Assembly: GCF_029633865.1 (NCBI RefSeq)
Contig: NC_079219.1
Location: 50,233,008 to 50,297,007, forward strand
Direction of reading: 5' to 3'
Length of the DNA stretch: 64,000 nucleotides
Source: Lampris incognitus
Taxonomy: Eukaryota > Chordata > Actinopteri > Lampriformes > Lampridae
Position numbers and translations under genes: made by a program
Shown: in pieces, positions 37,085-48,221 of the stretch
Position numbering within the stretch: the first letter of the stretch is position 1
Layout of the letters: the number at the start of each line of letters is the position of its first letter
Notes under the pieces: generated by a model
Database searches by the model: none
Seen by the model: the letters and a program-made list of their open reading frames with translations, nothing else
What the model was told of the DNA's origin: nothing

Positions 37085-39900
37085 CTACTCTAAAAATGAC
37101 ATTGTATCAGACAACCATGAAGTGGGCGAAGGAGGCAATGATTTCTTCCACATTAAAAGTATTCTCCGGCGGGCTAGTAGAGAAGTGAATGAGATCACAT
37201 TTGCCCGCTTCGCTGACATAGTCTTGCCTGCCTCAGGTACACCAAATATAGCAATCTGGGGGGATGGTTCTATCACTTGTCCTAATATCACCGAGATGAC
37301 TATAAAGTAAGACTTCCAGTACTCCTTTAGTCTCGGGCATGACCAGAACATATGAGTGAGATTGCAGGGACGCTGGAAACATCTGTCACAGGTGTCAGTC
37401 ACATTTGGGTATATTCTAGCAAGTTTAGATTTACTATAATGTGCCCTATGAACTATTTTGAATTGAATCAATTGAAATCGCGCACAAGTTGAATAGGATG
37501 TTATGTCCTTCAGCGCCTCATTCCACCAATCATCCTGTATAGTAACGCCAAGTTCTGCCTCCCCCTCCATCTTAATCCTCTGTAAAGCCGGAGGTGCATC
37601 TAGGGCTAGGATGTCATATAGAAACAAAATATGCCCCCTCGTCATTTTTGTTGCCGGCAAGAGGTTATCAATCCCAGAGGGCGGTAGAACATCTGGAAAA
37701 GAAGGTGTATTCGATTTTAGAAAATGCCGACTTTGGAAATACCTGACGCCATCAGCTTGTTGTGGATTAAAGGAGCTACACAACTGAGCAAAGCTGGAAA
37801 ATGTACCCCCACTGTATAGATCCCCCATTGTGCTAAGACCTTGTTTTTCCCAACGAGAGAATCTGGCGTCAAGCTTTGCAGGTTTGAAAAGTTCATTATT
37901 ACATATTGGGGTGTTGAGGGGAAGCGTGTCCCAGCCAGAGTGTTCTTTTATTTGCTGCCAGATTTTCAATGTGGATATGACTATCGGATTATCTGTGTAT
38001 TGTTTGGATTTCAGTCTGTTGACATGGCATACCAAGGCTTTTAAGGAAGAGGATTGACATGAGTATGATTCCAGTTGGCACCATTGAGTTTCGGGACAAA
38101 AAGCCCAGTACACAATTTTCTGCAAATTGGCTGCCAAATAGCAGCGCTGTAAATTTGGGAGCCCCAAGCCACCCACCGATCTACTCCTCTGTAGTAGGGA
38201 TTATTGAAGCCTTGGAGATTTATTGCTCCATATAAAGGAGGAGAATACACTGTCAATGTTTCGAACGAAGGACCTGGGTAGGAAGAGAGGTAAACATTTA
38301 AAAAGGTACAGATATCGTGGGACAATATTCATTTTAATACTTTGTATTCTCCCTGCCAATGTGCTCTGCAGGCTGTTCCACTTTTGAAGATCTTCCCTAA
38401 CTTTTGAGTTGAGTGCAGCAAAATTATCGTCAAATAGTAGTGATATTTTTCGAGAAATGTTGATACCTAAATATTTAAATGTTGTTGGGGAGAGATTGAA
38501 TGGCACGTCAGACTGTGTAATATCTCTTGCCATATGATTAATAGGAAAAAAGTCACTTTTTCCTATGTTGAGCTTATATCCAGAGAACATGCCAAAGGTC
38601 CTGAGTGTCCTTAAAATGTGAGGAATGGCTGTTTTGGGGTCCGACACATAAATTAGCAGGTCATCTGCATACAGTGACACTTTATGCTCCACCCCCGCTC
38701 TCATAACACCTGGAATGAGTCTGTTGGTTTTAAGAGCAATAGACAAAGGCTCAATAGCTACAGCAAAGAGGAGGGGGGACAACGGACAGCCTTGGCGTGC
38801 CCCCAGCATTAAAGGAAAACATGTGGACCTGATATTATTTGTACATACACATGCCTGGGGGGACACATACAGCAAACGCACCCAAGCTATAAAGCGCTCT
38901 CCAAAACCGAACTGGCGGAGGGAAAATAATAAGTAGTTCTATACCACCCGATCGAAGGCCTTTTCGGCATCCAGAGATATGACCCCCTCTGGAACAGGTG
39001 TAGGGGATGGAGAGAAAATTATATCCTGGAGACGTCGCACATTTGTGAATGAGTGACGGTTCTTGATAAACCCGGTTTGGTCTTCTGATATGACAGTGGG
39101 TAGAACAGTTTCTAGTCTGCGTGCCAAAACTTTTGCCAGTATTTTAACATCCACATTGAGAAGTGAGACAGGACGGTATGATGAACACTTATCTGGATCC
39201 TTTCCTTTTTTATGTATCAGAGATATGATAGCTTGTCTAAGAGTGAGTGGTAATGTGCCTTGCTGCAGAGAGTCATTAATCATGTCCAACAAGAGGGGGG
39301 GCAAGCTGTTTAGAAAACTTTTTTAAAAATTCTACACAGAAGCCATCAGGCCCTGGAGATTTCCCACTATGCATCAGTGCAACGGCTTTGGTTATCTCAG
39401 CTACACTTATGGGGGTTTCTAGGATGTCTTTATCTTCTGTTGATAGTTTGGCATGCTGTGTTTTGAAAAAAAAATTCAAAATTTCAGAATTGTATCTTGG
39501 TGACTCTGATTCATAAGAGTTGGGAGTAGAAAGACCTGATAGTGCCATTGAACCCGGATGGGTCAGTTATTATCTGACTTGAAATGTTTTCTATTTGAGT
39601 AATCGATTGCGAGGCTAACCTACCCCTTAACTGCTGTGCAAGAAGATGCCCTGCTTTCCCCCCGTGCTCATATAAGGCGCCCCGTGTTTTGAACAAAAGT
39701 CTCTCTGACTCCTTTGTTGATAGAAGATTGAATTCTGTCTGCTTTTCCATTTTTTCTTTGTACAATTCTGCTGTTGGGGCCAACGCATAACGTCGATCTA
39801 GATCAGCTATCGATTTTAGTAGTTCTTCCTTTTGTTTCTTTATTGTCCTGTTAATATGTGTAGAATATGACATTATTTTGCCTTAAAGGACCGCTTTCAG
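37085..39900 (-). pseudogene. Tx1/L1-like LINE ORF2: reverse transcriptase and C-terminal region
   Basis: In order from the 5' side: a coiled region (39873-39511), GKSPGPDGFCVEFLKKF (~39350), IISLIHKKGKDPDKCSSYRP (~39235), FIKNRHSFTNVRRLQDI, DAEKAFDRVV (~38945), GARQGCPLSPLLF (~38790), the catalytic SLYADDLLIY (~38665) and GYKLNIGKSDF. The C-terminal part (38176-37085) ends with a zinc motif CDRCFQRPCNLTHMFWSC near 37380. Lesions: a stop right after FDRVV (38936-38938), a frameshift near 39300, others near 39535 and 38190. The endonuclease is missing (5' truncation). Confidence 0.85.
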
Positions 39901-40001
39901 AGTCTCCCAAAGTAAACTGGGGCTAACATCATCGGTTCGGTTGGTTTCTAGAAACAAAATTATTGTCTGTGAAATACAGGTGCAAAAATTAGAGTCCGAG
40001 A

Positions 40002-40073
40002 GACCTAGTGGAGAGCATGATGGACATCCGTTCTACGACTCCTTATGTCGTCCATCATGCTCTCCACTAGGTC
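40002..40073. repeat. Perfect 24-bp inverted repeat (hairpin)
   Basis: GACCTAGTGGAGAGCATGAT plus GGAC at 40002-40025 is the exact reverse complement of 40050-40073, with a 24-base loop. The loop contains ACGAC and GTCGT-type complementary ends that could add an inner stem. It lies between the 5' end of the LINE and the Tc1 copy, 21 bp from the Tc1 end. Confidence 0.95.
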
Positions 40074-40094
40074 CGGCGCGTCTGTTGAGACATA

Positions 40095-41314
40095 CACTCA
40101 CTGGCCACTTTATTAGGTACACCTTGCTAGTACCGGGTTGGACCCCCTTTTGCCTTCAGAACTGCCTTAATCCTTCGTGGCATAGATTCAACAAGGTACT
40201 GGAAACATTCCTCAGAGAGTTTGGTCCATATTGACATGATAGCATCACGCAGTTGCTGCAGATTTGTCGGCTGCACATCCATGATGCGAATCTCCCGGTC
40301 CACCACATACCAAAGGTGCTCTATTGGATCGAGATCTGGTGACTGTGGAGGCCATTTGAGTACAGTGAACTCATTGTCATGTTCAAGACACCAGTCTGAG
40401 ATGATTCGAGCTTGATGACATGGCGCGTTATCCTGCTGGAAGTAGCCATCAGAAGATGGGAACACTGTGGTCATAAAGGGATGGACATGGTCAGTAACAA
40501 TACTCAGGTAGGCTGTGGCATTGACACGATGCTCAATTGGTACTAAGGGGCCCAAAGTGTGCCAAGAAAATATCCCCCACACCATTACACCACCAACACC
40601 AACCTGAACCGTTAATACAAGGCAGGATGGATCCATGCTTTCATGTTGTTGACGCCAAATTCTGACCCCACCATCCGAATGTCGCAGCAGAAATCGAGAC
40701 TCATCAGACCAGGCAACGTTTTTCCAATCTTCTATTGTCCAATTTTGGTGAGCCTGTGCGAATTGTAGCCTCAGTTTCCTGTTCTTAGCTGACAGGAGTG
40801 GCACCCGGTGTGGTCTTCTGCTGCTGTAGCCCATCTGCCTCAAGGTTCGACGTATTGTGCGTTCAGAGATGCTCTTCTGCATACCTCGGTTGTAATGAGT
40901 GGTTATTTGAGTTACTGTTGCCTTTCTGTCAGCTCGAACCAGTCTGGCCATTCTCCTCTGACATCTGGCATCAACAAGGCATTTTCGCCCACAGAACTGC
41001 CGCTCACTGGATATTTTCTCTTTTTCAGACCATTCTCTGTAAACCCTAGAGATGGTTGTGCGTGAAAATCCCAGTAGATCAGCAGTTTCTGAAATACTCA
41101 GACCAGCCCGTCTGGCACCAACAACCATGCCACGTTCAAAGTCACTTAAATCACCTTTCTTCCCCATTCTGATGCTCGGTTTGAACTGCAGCAGATCGTC
41201 TTGACCATGTCTACATGCCTAAATGCATTGAGTTGCTGCCATGTGATTGGCTGATTAGAAATTTGCGTTAACGAGCAGTTGGACAGGTGTGCCTAATAAA
41301 GTGGCCGGTGAGTG
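40095..41314 (-). mobile_element. Full-length DD36E Tc1/mariner element, copy 2
   Basis: 1220 bp, TA duplications at 40093-40094 and 41315-41316, inverted-repeat ends CACTCACTGGCC and GGCCGGTGAGTG. Opposite orientation to copy 1 (9265-10484) and the same length. Inserted at or near the 5' end of the Tx1-like LINE. Confidence 0.96.
40127..41167 (-). CDS. Tc1/mariner (DD36E) transposase, 346 aa, intact frame
   Basis: Same protein as at 9412-10452 with about 16 differences in 346 residues. It has [20 protein letters not shown] in the helix-turn-helix region, [32 protein letters not shown] and [11 protein letters not shown]. The three catalytic residues and the 36-residue spacing are present. 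Differences such as DARCQRR, DWCLEHD and [11 protein letters not shown] sit in otherwise conserved positions, so activity may be reduced. Start codon at 41167 corresponds exactly to that chosen in copy 1. Confidence 0.92.
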   Translation of the reverse strand: MGKKGDLSDFERGMVVGARRAGLSISETADLLGFSRTTISRVYREWSEKEKISSERQFCGRKCLVDARCQRRMARLVRADRKATVTQITTHYNRGMQKSISERTIRRTLRQMGYSSRRPHRVPLLSAKNRKLRLQFAQAHQNWTIEDWKNVAWSDESRFLLRHSDGGVRIWRQQHESMDPSCLVLTVQVGVGGVMVWGIFSWHTLGPLVPIEHRVNATAYLSIVTDHVHPFMTTVFPSSDGYFQQDNAPCHQARIISDWCLEHDNEFTVLKWPPQSPDLDPIEHLWYVVDREIRIMDVQPTNLQQLRDAIMSIWTKLSEECFQYLVESMPRRIKAVLKAKGGPTRY

Positions 41315-42040
41315 TAAGTTACAAGACAGTTGTAGTGCAGACTGTTGCAGAATCTCTTATTTCTTTGCATAATTTTTGGACAGCAAAAAAAAACAGAATG
41401 ATGGTCAGCAGAACTTTCAGCTGGTTGCTCCTTCTCTAGACCAGTCCTTGAGTCTCTTTGCTGGCATGCACTACAAGACACAGTCCTCCCTCCTATGGAC
41501 CAGTTAGGTCAGGTATAGGATATGGTGAATTACTGGTAAGTATGTTGTCAAAAGAGAGGAAAAATTACTAGCTTATCATAGCTATCGACGGATAGATCCA
41601 CTAACAATTCGATGTCGATAAGCTAGACTCGATGTTGTCTCTCATATCCCTTTGACAAGGCGCCCGCTAGCTAACGTGTTCTAAATAATAATATAAAACA
41701 TGAATAAAACAACTGATCGTACCGTGGTGGCTCGTTTTCCATATCCATTCTCCTGTATTCGAAAAGGTGAAGTTAGCTAGCAGACGCCATACGAAAGTGG
41801 GTGTAGTAGAGTGGCACGTCTGTTATCCAATGAAAACACGTGGGGGCGTGGTTATGGCAGAAGTTGTTTGGGGGGAGATGACGCTAGCGTCATAGTTAGC
41901 TAGGTTGTTCATGTGGTGTAGAACTAGCTAGCAGGCTAGTTAGCTTAGCTGTTGGGCCTGCAAATAGTTAGCTGCTAATAGGGTAGCAAACAGAGTAGCT
42001 AGCTGGCAATCAGCTCGCTTAGCTGGTAGCTATGTTAGCT
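41315..42040. other. Gene-free stretch, TAGC-rich at its right end
   Basis: No clear gene. From 41890 to 42035 TAGCTAG, GTTAGC and TTAGCT words recur densely. On the minus strand near 41755-41725 an ATG followed by a GTACGA donor could be a small first exon, but nothing supports it. Confidence 0.3.
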
Positions 42041-42639
42041 TCTATTGTTTGGGGGGTTTCGTTTGGCTTTATTGTTTCACCTTGTGTTGGCGTCGTGTTT
42101 GGTGTATATTGCAAACAATAGCTGACGTATTTTTGACGTTTTTGGGTCCTTGTGTGGGTCTGGAAGGGGGACGTTCACGCAGCAGTGACTGTGTGACGTT
42201 CATTTTCGGCGTGTCCATCTCTCCCTTTCCCGTCTTTAACGTGAGGATTGTCGAGTGGCGTTTGGTTTCGTCCCGTTTGGAGCAGCTTTTATTTGGTTTT
42301 CTCTGTGAGAACTGGTTATGTGAATCTGTCCCTGCTGAGTGTCTCACGCCAGGTGTATGCGCATGGAGGGCTCATGACGTTTTGTGTGCAGAAGAGTCAA
42401 TGGTGATGCCGGGGTTTTTCCCTATGGGCGTACTCATGCAGCTCAGGTCTGTGCAGCTTGTTGCGCTGTTGTGTGCATAAGCTATTAGTGGGCGGTTTGT
42501 GTCGTGTTTGATGTTTTGTTCGTTAATAATTGAAGTTGCTACAGAATTTTGCAGTGTAGTTGCATTCTCTCTCCTCTCCTTTTGGAAAGATTTTTTTTAT
42601 ACATTTGGTGTTTAGTGGTTTTCATTGGACTTATCTCTC

Positions 42640-43470
42640 TTTCCTTGTATGCCGACTGGGATCAGTTTTGATTTCGGTATGTCATCTACAAGTGATGAGG
42701 TTGAGGCAGCGGAGTGGCAATGGCCTACTCGCGCCGAGTTTAGGAAACCCAGTAAGGCCCAGCTTTTACAGCTGGCCGCTGCCCAGGAGGTGATTGTTCC
42801 CCCGATACACTAAAACCTGAAGTGATGAGACTCCTGATCACTGCTTTGGCAGAAACCTGGGTTGAGGAAGAGAGGAAAGCAGAGAGGGAAAGAGAGGTTG
42901 TGGTGAGGGAACGCGAATTGGAGGAGACTAAAAGGAAGGAGGAGAGCGAATGTGAAGAGAGAGCTGCAGAGCGGGCCATCCAATTGGAGCTGGCCAAGCT
43001 TCGAGCGGGTCTCGTTTTGACATGCTGCTAAATCCTTCGTAGGCTGTGGCTACCTTCTTTGAGGCATTTGAAATTGTGGCCCAGCAGAGTGAGTGGCCTG
43101 AGGAGAAATGGCTTCTGCTTGTGCAGAGTGTGTTGGCTGGTAAAGCCCAGACAGCATTTGCAGCACTTGATCCTCATATGGGCTTAGAGTATAATGACCT
43201 GTGGACGGTAGTCTTGGCGGCGTACGGGGGTGTGCCCGAATTTTATCGTAAGCGTTTTTGGCACAGAAGGCACCAGACTAGTGAGTCCTATTTGGATCTT
43301 GGTCGGGCTTTAGGAGTGGCCTTTGATCGATGGCTGAAGTCAGAGGGAGCCTTTGACTATACTGAGCTCCGAGAGCTGGTCATGTTAGAACGGTTTAAGA
43401 ACTGCGTGCCCGACTTCCGGTTATGGTGGCGTGCTAGGCAGACGTGCTCATCTCGGCTCCGCTGAATTTT
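42640..43470 (+). pseudogene. Gypsy Gag with SCAN-like capsid, broken
   Basis: Three pieces in different frames. 42677-42813 (MSSTSDEVEAAEWQWPTRAE) is an N-terminal segment. 42822-43030 is a highly charged coiled coil (ERKAEREREVVVRERELEET). 43046-43465 is an all-helical capsid domain (FFEAFEIVAQQSEWPEEKWL, VLAGKAQTAFAALD, LAAYGGVPEFYRKRFWHRRH, ELVMLERFKNCVPDFR) that strongly resembles the SCAN-like Gag capsids of Gmr1-type fish gypsy elements. Protease and Pol do not follow. The family name is from memory of similar sequences; the capsid fold call rests on the helix pattern and conserved words. Confidence 0.7.
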
Positions 43471-43584
43471 TTAAAAAGCCTGATTAAAACTCACATTCCT
43501 GCTTATAAACAACAAATCGCTAGTCAGATAAAGTGCTGATACAAAAAAAGTCGAAGTCTGGACACCAGTCGGTTATACAAGTGG

Positions 43585-43795
43585 GAAAAAAAATATGGAA
43601 GCGTCAGGCCAAACGGCAGAGCATGAAGACGATGCCGAATCTCGTCGGCCTACTTCACAAGAGGACGAGACAAGTGCTAAACCTCAAACAATCCTATCAG
43701 CTATCAAGAATATGAAAGCTGAAATATCTGCAAGATTTGATGGCTTAACAGCCGCCATTGAGGGCACGCGTAAAGAAATATGTGATTGTACATAG
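43585..43795 (+). pseudogene. LINE ORF1-like coiled-coil fragment
   Basis: MEASGQTAEHEDDAESRRPT then ILSAIKNMKAEISARFDGLT and AIEGTRKEI resembles the start of L1/Tx1-type ORF1 proteins, with an acidic leader then a coiled coil. Ends in a stop at 43795; nothing after it continues the domain. Confidence 0.45.
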
Positions 43796-44256
43796 CTGGA
43801 CCCTGTAACCCACTCTTGGGATGCGCAATGCTTTAGGTTCAGGAGCTAAGGGCAGAGTGTAATAACCATACACACACAAATTAATCTGAACTGCACCTTT
43901 AGTGTGCTGGAAAATACAAATACAATTTACAATTCAATGAAAATAATAAACTGGGCCCTTAAAATAAGGAAATACTCCTGAAATGTGATTTTCTACACTT
44001 CAATGAGTCAATGACTAGTCAAGAGTTAATTGTCAGAGTGCACTCTGGGGTTTTGTTCAAAGGATACCTGTCTGGGTGACCGGCAGAACTTGCCACACTG
44101 GATGGTAAGTAGAGTTATCCTGCAGAGGTTCAGATCCGCTTCTTACTGCTACTCTGGTGGCTCGCCATCTATCAGCTCTCAAATGACTTCTCAGGATTCC
44201 GATCATAACAAAAAAAACCTGACCTGTACATATAACACAGGTTCAGTTTCTTAAAT
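43796..44256. other. Gene-free stretch
   Basis: No recognised element or coding. Confidence 0.4.
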
Positions 44257-44260
44257 GTAT

Positions 44261-44692
44261 TGTAACGTGCATGGATAAGAAGACACGCTGGCCGCTGGCT
44301 GGCGGGTCTAACCCTTTAGTCGAGCGGTTAGCGATGTCTCCTGCGGTGCGGGCAATACGGGTTCGCTTCCCGGCCGCGGCAGTTCCTGTGGTTGCGTTGT
44401 CCCCCGAATTCGCTACATTGGTGTCAGAAGTGGGATGGAGCGACCGTAAGGCCATCGGAAGCGTATGCGCCCTGAGGCGTGAAGGAGCTGATATGCTTAA
44501 GCGCGGGGACGCGCCTCCCGAAGGAGGGGGGGTAGTGTAACGTGCATGGATAAGAAGACACGCTGGCCGCTGGCTGGCGAATCTGATCCTTTAGTCTAGC
44601 GGTTAGCGATGTCTCCTGCGGTGCAGGCGATACGGGTTCGCTTCCCGGCCGCGGCAGTTCCTGTGGTTGCGTTGTCCCCCGAATTCGCTACA
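44261..44692 (+). mobile_element. TRIM: 432-bp miniature LTR retrotransposon with tRNA-like LTRs
   Basis: Two 157-bp LTRs (44261-44417 and 44536-44692), each TGTAACGTGC to TTCGCTACA, surround 118 bp. An exact GTAT target duplication is present (44257-44260, 44693-44696). Primer-binding site TTGGTGTCAGAAGTGGG follows the left LTR; polypurine tract AAGGAGGGGGGG precedes the right. The interior has no open frame, so it is non-autonomous. Each LTR contains a Pol III-type A box (TAGTCGAGCGG, 44317-44327) and B box (GGTTCGCTTCC, 44360-44370) 32 bp apart, in a tRNA-like arrangement. Confidence 0.88.
44317..44370 (+). promoter_or_regulatory. tRNA-like A box and B box inside the TRIM left LTR
   Basis: The A box matches TRGYNNARNGG; the B box differs from GGTTCGANTCC at one position. 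A T-arm (CGGG/CCCG with 7-base loop TTCGCTT) can be drawn. The anticodon arm is irregular and lacks a U before the anticodon, so this is tRNA-derived or tRNA-mimicking, not a functional tRNA gene. Repeated in the right LTR at about 44592-44645 (TAGTCTAGCGG there). Confidence 0.6.
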
Positions 44693-44696
44693 GTAT

Positions 44697-45223
44697 CTTA
44701 TCTATGCTGTACAACGTTCAACAATCAACATTCAAAATAATACTGAGTGTATTACATTGGTGAAATAATAGATTCTAAAATATATTCCAAACTCTTCACA
44801 ACCCGTGGCTCGTGCTGTAAAGCCGATTCAGTCAATAAGCCACTTGAAAAGTGTTGTGTTTTTATCTCTCAATTTTTCTTTTTATTCTCTTACCAAGCTC
44901 ACGCACGTTGCGAAGCAATTATCGCTTGATAAGCTGCTCGCAGCGTCCACGCTCTTGTCTCATGTGTCACTGCCCCTCCCTTCTCTATTCACAAAGACAC
45001 TCTCTATCCTAGACTCGATCAATAGAAGCAGGTAAGAATGGAGCCGATAGAGATAACCGATTTTAACGAACTAATAAATCGTAACTATAATATGAAATAA
45101 AATAAAACATGATATTAAAACAAATTAATATTTATAACATATAGTTTTTAAATAAGTTTATTTTTCTTTAACCCATTATTTCTGGCTGCACCCCCCCCCC
45201 CCGCTTAACTAGCATAAGTCCCT
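44697..45223. other. Gene-free stretch
   Basis: AT-rich with a C homopolymer at 45190-45202. No coding or known repeat recognised. Confidence 0.4.
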
Positions 45224-46170
45224 TCATGCTCTTTCTTTAAAAGACTCTTTACTCTCAAATGTATCAACTAAAACTTTATTAAATCCCTCTAGGATAGTCT
45301 GTGCAAAAGAAATGAGAGGGTTCCCTAGCTGTGGGTAGGTGAACTTTCCTGGGGTCTTCGCTGACGTTCGGACCTGCGTAGTGTCTTTAATTTGTTCGTT
45401 AACACCACTATCTGTCCCTTCCTCAGCAATAGGGCCTATGCTTGTAACCGACTGGTTGTCTTTTTGAGAAACATCTGTCAAATCAGATGGATTTAGCAAA
45501 GGATTATGGATTTCTCCTTCAGTTTGAGCACGTTGCAATTCTTGCTCATCTTCTGCAACATTGGTCTGCTTGTGAGAAGAGTTGTAGTCAACAGATATTA
45601 ACTTTTCTTGTTCTCTTCCAGGCAGTTTTTCCTCTCTTTCTGATGAGGACAATTCAGGTGAGTTTAATTTAGCTTTTGGTGTTTGTTGACGTTCAGCTGT
45701 TTGATTTTGTGTTTCTAGCTGATCAGTGTCTCTTTGGTTTTCAATACAAATGTTTTTTCTGGTTCGTGTTCCATTTGATGTTTTTCCACAGGTTCAGAGT
45801 TATCCAGGACAAAATCAGGTAAGTTCTCGATCAGGTCTGTGTTGTCTTCCTCCACAGGTGAACTTGATACATCAATTTCAGAAGGATCAGGTAAGTTCAC
45901 TCTTACGTTTGTTAGTTCCATTCTTGGTGAAGATTTTGTTTGAGTAGATGTTCCACTTCCAGTTACTGTAACTTTCTCAGGTTGCATGATACCAGAAGGA
46001 ACAAGGACTCGTGTCTCTGTCACAATGATTTCCCTTGGATAGAATGAGGGACTGCCATCCTCTTCCTCATCTGAGTACAGAGGTCTCTCCTCTGTTTGGA
46101 TGGGATTTCATCTCGTTCTAGGTTTGGTAGCTGGTCTTACAGGTTCTTCCTCTACCTCGTGAAGGAACCC
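45224..46170 (-). pseudogene. Disordered acidic coding relic, possibly a gypsy Pol C-terminal tail
   Basis: Minus strand reads from about 46170: EEEPVRPATKPRTR, a stop, NPIQTEERPLYSDEEEDG, YPREIIVTETRVLVPSGIMQ, then acidic repeats built on NLPDPSEIDVSSS, NLPDFVLDNSE and NSPELSSSER. It ends FTYPQLGNPLISFAQTILEG at 45224. One frameshift lies near 45770 and one stop near 46112. The ending resembles the C-terminal tails of fish gypsy Pol proteins, but no catalytic domain is attached and I am not certain. Confidence 0.4.
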
Positions 46171-46224
46171 ACAAGGTTTGTCTCTCAAGTGTAAAACTCT
46201 TCTCATTTTCTATATGGGAATTAA

Positions 46225-46420
46225 CCACATAGAAAAATTGGTCTGGCCCAGTGCTGGCCCACATAATGCACTTACACTCGGCCCTCATACAGCAAAGAAT
46301 GACGGCCCTATTGTGGCCCGGATCTGCTTTGCCAGAGCTGTGCCACACGTGGGCCAGCTGTGGATGCACTGTTAGCCCTGTGCTGGCCCAGAACAGTTTC
46401 TGCAGTGGCACCAGACAACA
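46225..46420. repeat. GGCCCA-rich interspersed repeat
   Basis: Words such as CTGGCCCA, GGCCCGGAT and GTGGGCCAGC recur every 20-30 bp in both orientations, as in a common teleost short repeat. No coding. Confidence 0.45.
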
Positions 46421-47065
46421 GCCTCAAGTATACCTTAATCAAGCCATGTAATAACCACACATGCCGTATTTGGCCCAGATTAAAAATGCCTCAACAACAG
46501 TGGTACAATTATACAAATGACTTATTTATTTAATAACAAGCAATTCATATTAAATGAAATCAATTATATTGAAATGACTGATGTCAACTAGCTTAGCTGA
46601 CAACAGGAACCAGTTTCCAGTGTCGGAGAAACAATTCTAAAAATTCATGACAAAACATCAAATAATATATGCTTATAAAACATCCTCAACCTTTAAACTA
46701 CACTCAGGTAATGGGCTCAAAACCCAATAGTCTGTGCTCTAACTTGCAACACCAGCTAGTGAACCAATCCCTTTTCAACAAGGATTTTTTAAGGCAAGCA
46801 CCCTTGACACAGTTGACATTTCAAAATGGCTTGAAAAACACAAGGCCACTTTACAAACACAGGGTTTCATTGCAGTAATAACGCAATAAATCAACCAAAC
46901 AAAACATTAAACACTGAAACATGACTGGAACACAGTGCAAGAGTCAAAAATGCATTATTATGCATTGGAACATTGTCACTGTCCTTTCTTCACATTTGTT
47001 CAAACAGCAGCAGCATGTGTAAACAACTTAGCAAACACTTTCAAGAGTCAAAAATGCCTCTCACA
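46421..47065. other. Gene-free stretch downstream of the DUF4806 pseudogene
   Basis: AT-rich; would be the 3' flank of the minus-strand gene ending at 47066. Nothing else seen. Confidence 0.4.
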
Positions 47066-47212
47066 TTAAGAGTTTCTGTCATTCTCCTTTCTTCTCATTC
47101 GCTCACTTCTTCCGGCATTCCTATCAGGTGCATTTTGAAGCCATTTTGTAATCCTGGTCTCGATTTCTTGGTCCGTGACATCAGAAGTCAGACGATTATG
47201 TCAAACAGCCAC

Positions 47213-47214
<2 letters not shown>

Positions 47215-47294
<80 letters not shown>
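47215..47294 (+). repeat. (AC)n microsatellite, 80 bp
   Basis: Directly upstream of the acceptor of the last DUF4806 exon on the minus strand, where it makes up the end of the intron. Confidence 0.99.
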
Positions 47295-47295
<1 letters not shown>

Positions 47296-48067
47296 AACGA
47301 ACAAATTAATTAATTAATAACATCAGTGCATAAGTGAGACACTTTTCATAACTGGACTTTTAATGCTAAGAAGCTCTTGATCAACAATCTTTTGAACCAC
47401 TTGCACAACCCTCTACTACTAATTTTAAAGATTGATATTGTACTATTTTCTCTTACACTTTGCTATATTGGAAAACGCTAGTTTTCTCTTTGTTCCCTCA
47501 GGGCAGCATTGTCCAGAGACAGGTACTTTCCAGAGCAGAATAATGCTCCATGTAAGATATCATCGCTGTCAGGTGGAAACCTTGTATGTCCAAAATTGTT
47601 ACTTTACAGGAAATGGAAAAAAGAACCTGTGTTCCAATGGATCCAATATAGTTATTATTTAGTCACAAGCTCTTGTTAAAACTTTTCATTGATTAAATAT
47701 TTATAAAACCCTGACAGACTTCACCACTTTCACTTTCAGAATTCTTCAAAAACAGCAGATCTAACAAGCTCACAACTATTTTCACTACTTTTTCGAGACA
47801 GTTTTGTATGACGAAGTAGAATATTAATTTACGAAAAATGTAAAAGTTGAAATATGGAAATTCAAGGTTACTGTCTGACAGCAACGATATGCCACTTTAT
47901 CTAACATGAGGACATTGGTCAATATTTCTGTGAATGTATCAACTGCTATTCACAATGAATGGACATAGTAACTGTTCTACATATAAAATGAGCAGGTTGT
48001 AGTTAACAAGGTCATGGTGAACACAGTCAAAGTGAGTCTAAGAGGGAGACAGTAAGTCTCAAGACAA
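47295..48067 (-). other. Intron of the DUF4806 pseudogene
   Basis: No exon or repeat recognised between donor GTAAGT (48073-48068) and the CA-repeat acceptor. Confidence 0.5.
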
Positions 48068-48221
48068 ACTTACTAAGCACAGCATCTTTTATGTGCAGGT
48101 GCTGGAAGCCAATCTTCCCATTTATTCCTCGCATGTTAATCTTCTTCGCCAGAGAGTTTTTTAATGTTGCAGCCATGACTCTTTCACTCTTTAGCGTTTC
48201 CCCCACCTTTAAGAGCCAGCA

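Larger units (their letters stand above)
24421..39995 (-). mobile_element. Tx1/L1-like LINE (host of the nested gypsy elements)
   Basis: Minus strand, 5' end near 39995, 3' end near 24421 (AATAAAATGTGTC then a short A run). Between them lie ORF2 without the endonuclease, a 3' UTR, and two inserted LTR retrotransposons at 24563-27292 and 27540-36895. About 3.4 kb of LINE sequence remains. The UTR segments on either side of each insert have the same low-complexity character and no other ends, supporting one LINE. Confidence 0.7.

Noticed and set aside
41725-41760. First exon on the minus strand (MDMENEPPR then a GTACGA donor)
   Set aside because: Only nine codons, no partner exon and no conservation evidence.
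44317-44380. A functional tRNA gene
   Set aside because: Anticodon arm and loop are irregular, the acceptor stem does not pair well, and the segment is inside an LTR present twice.
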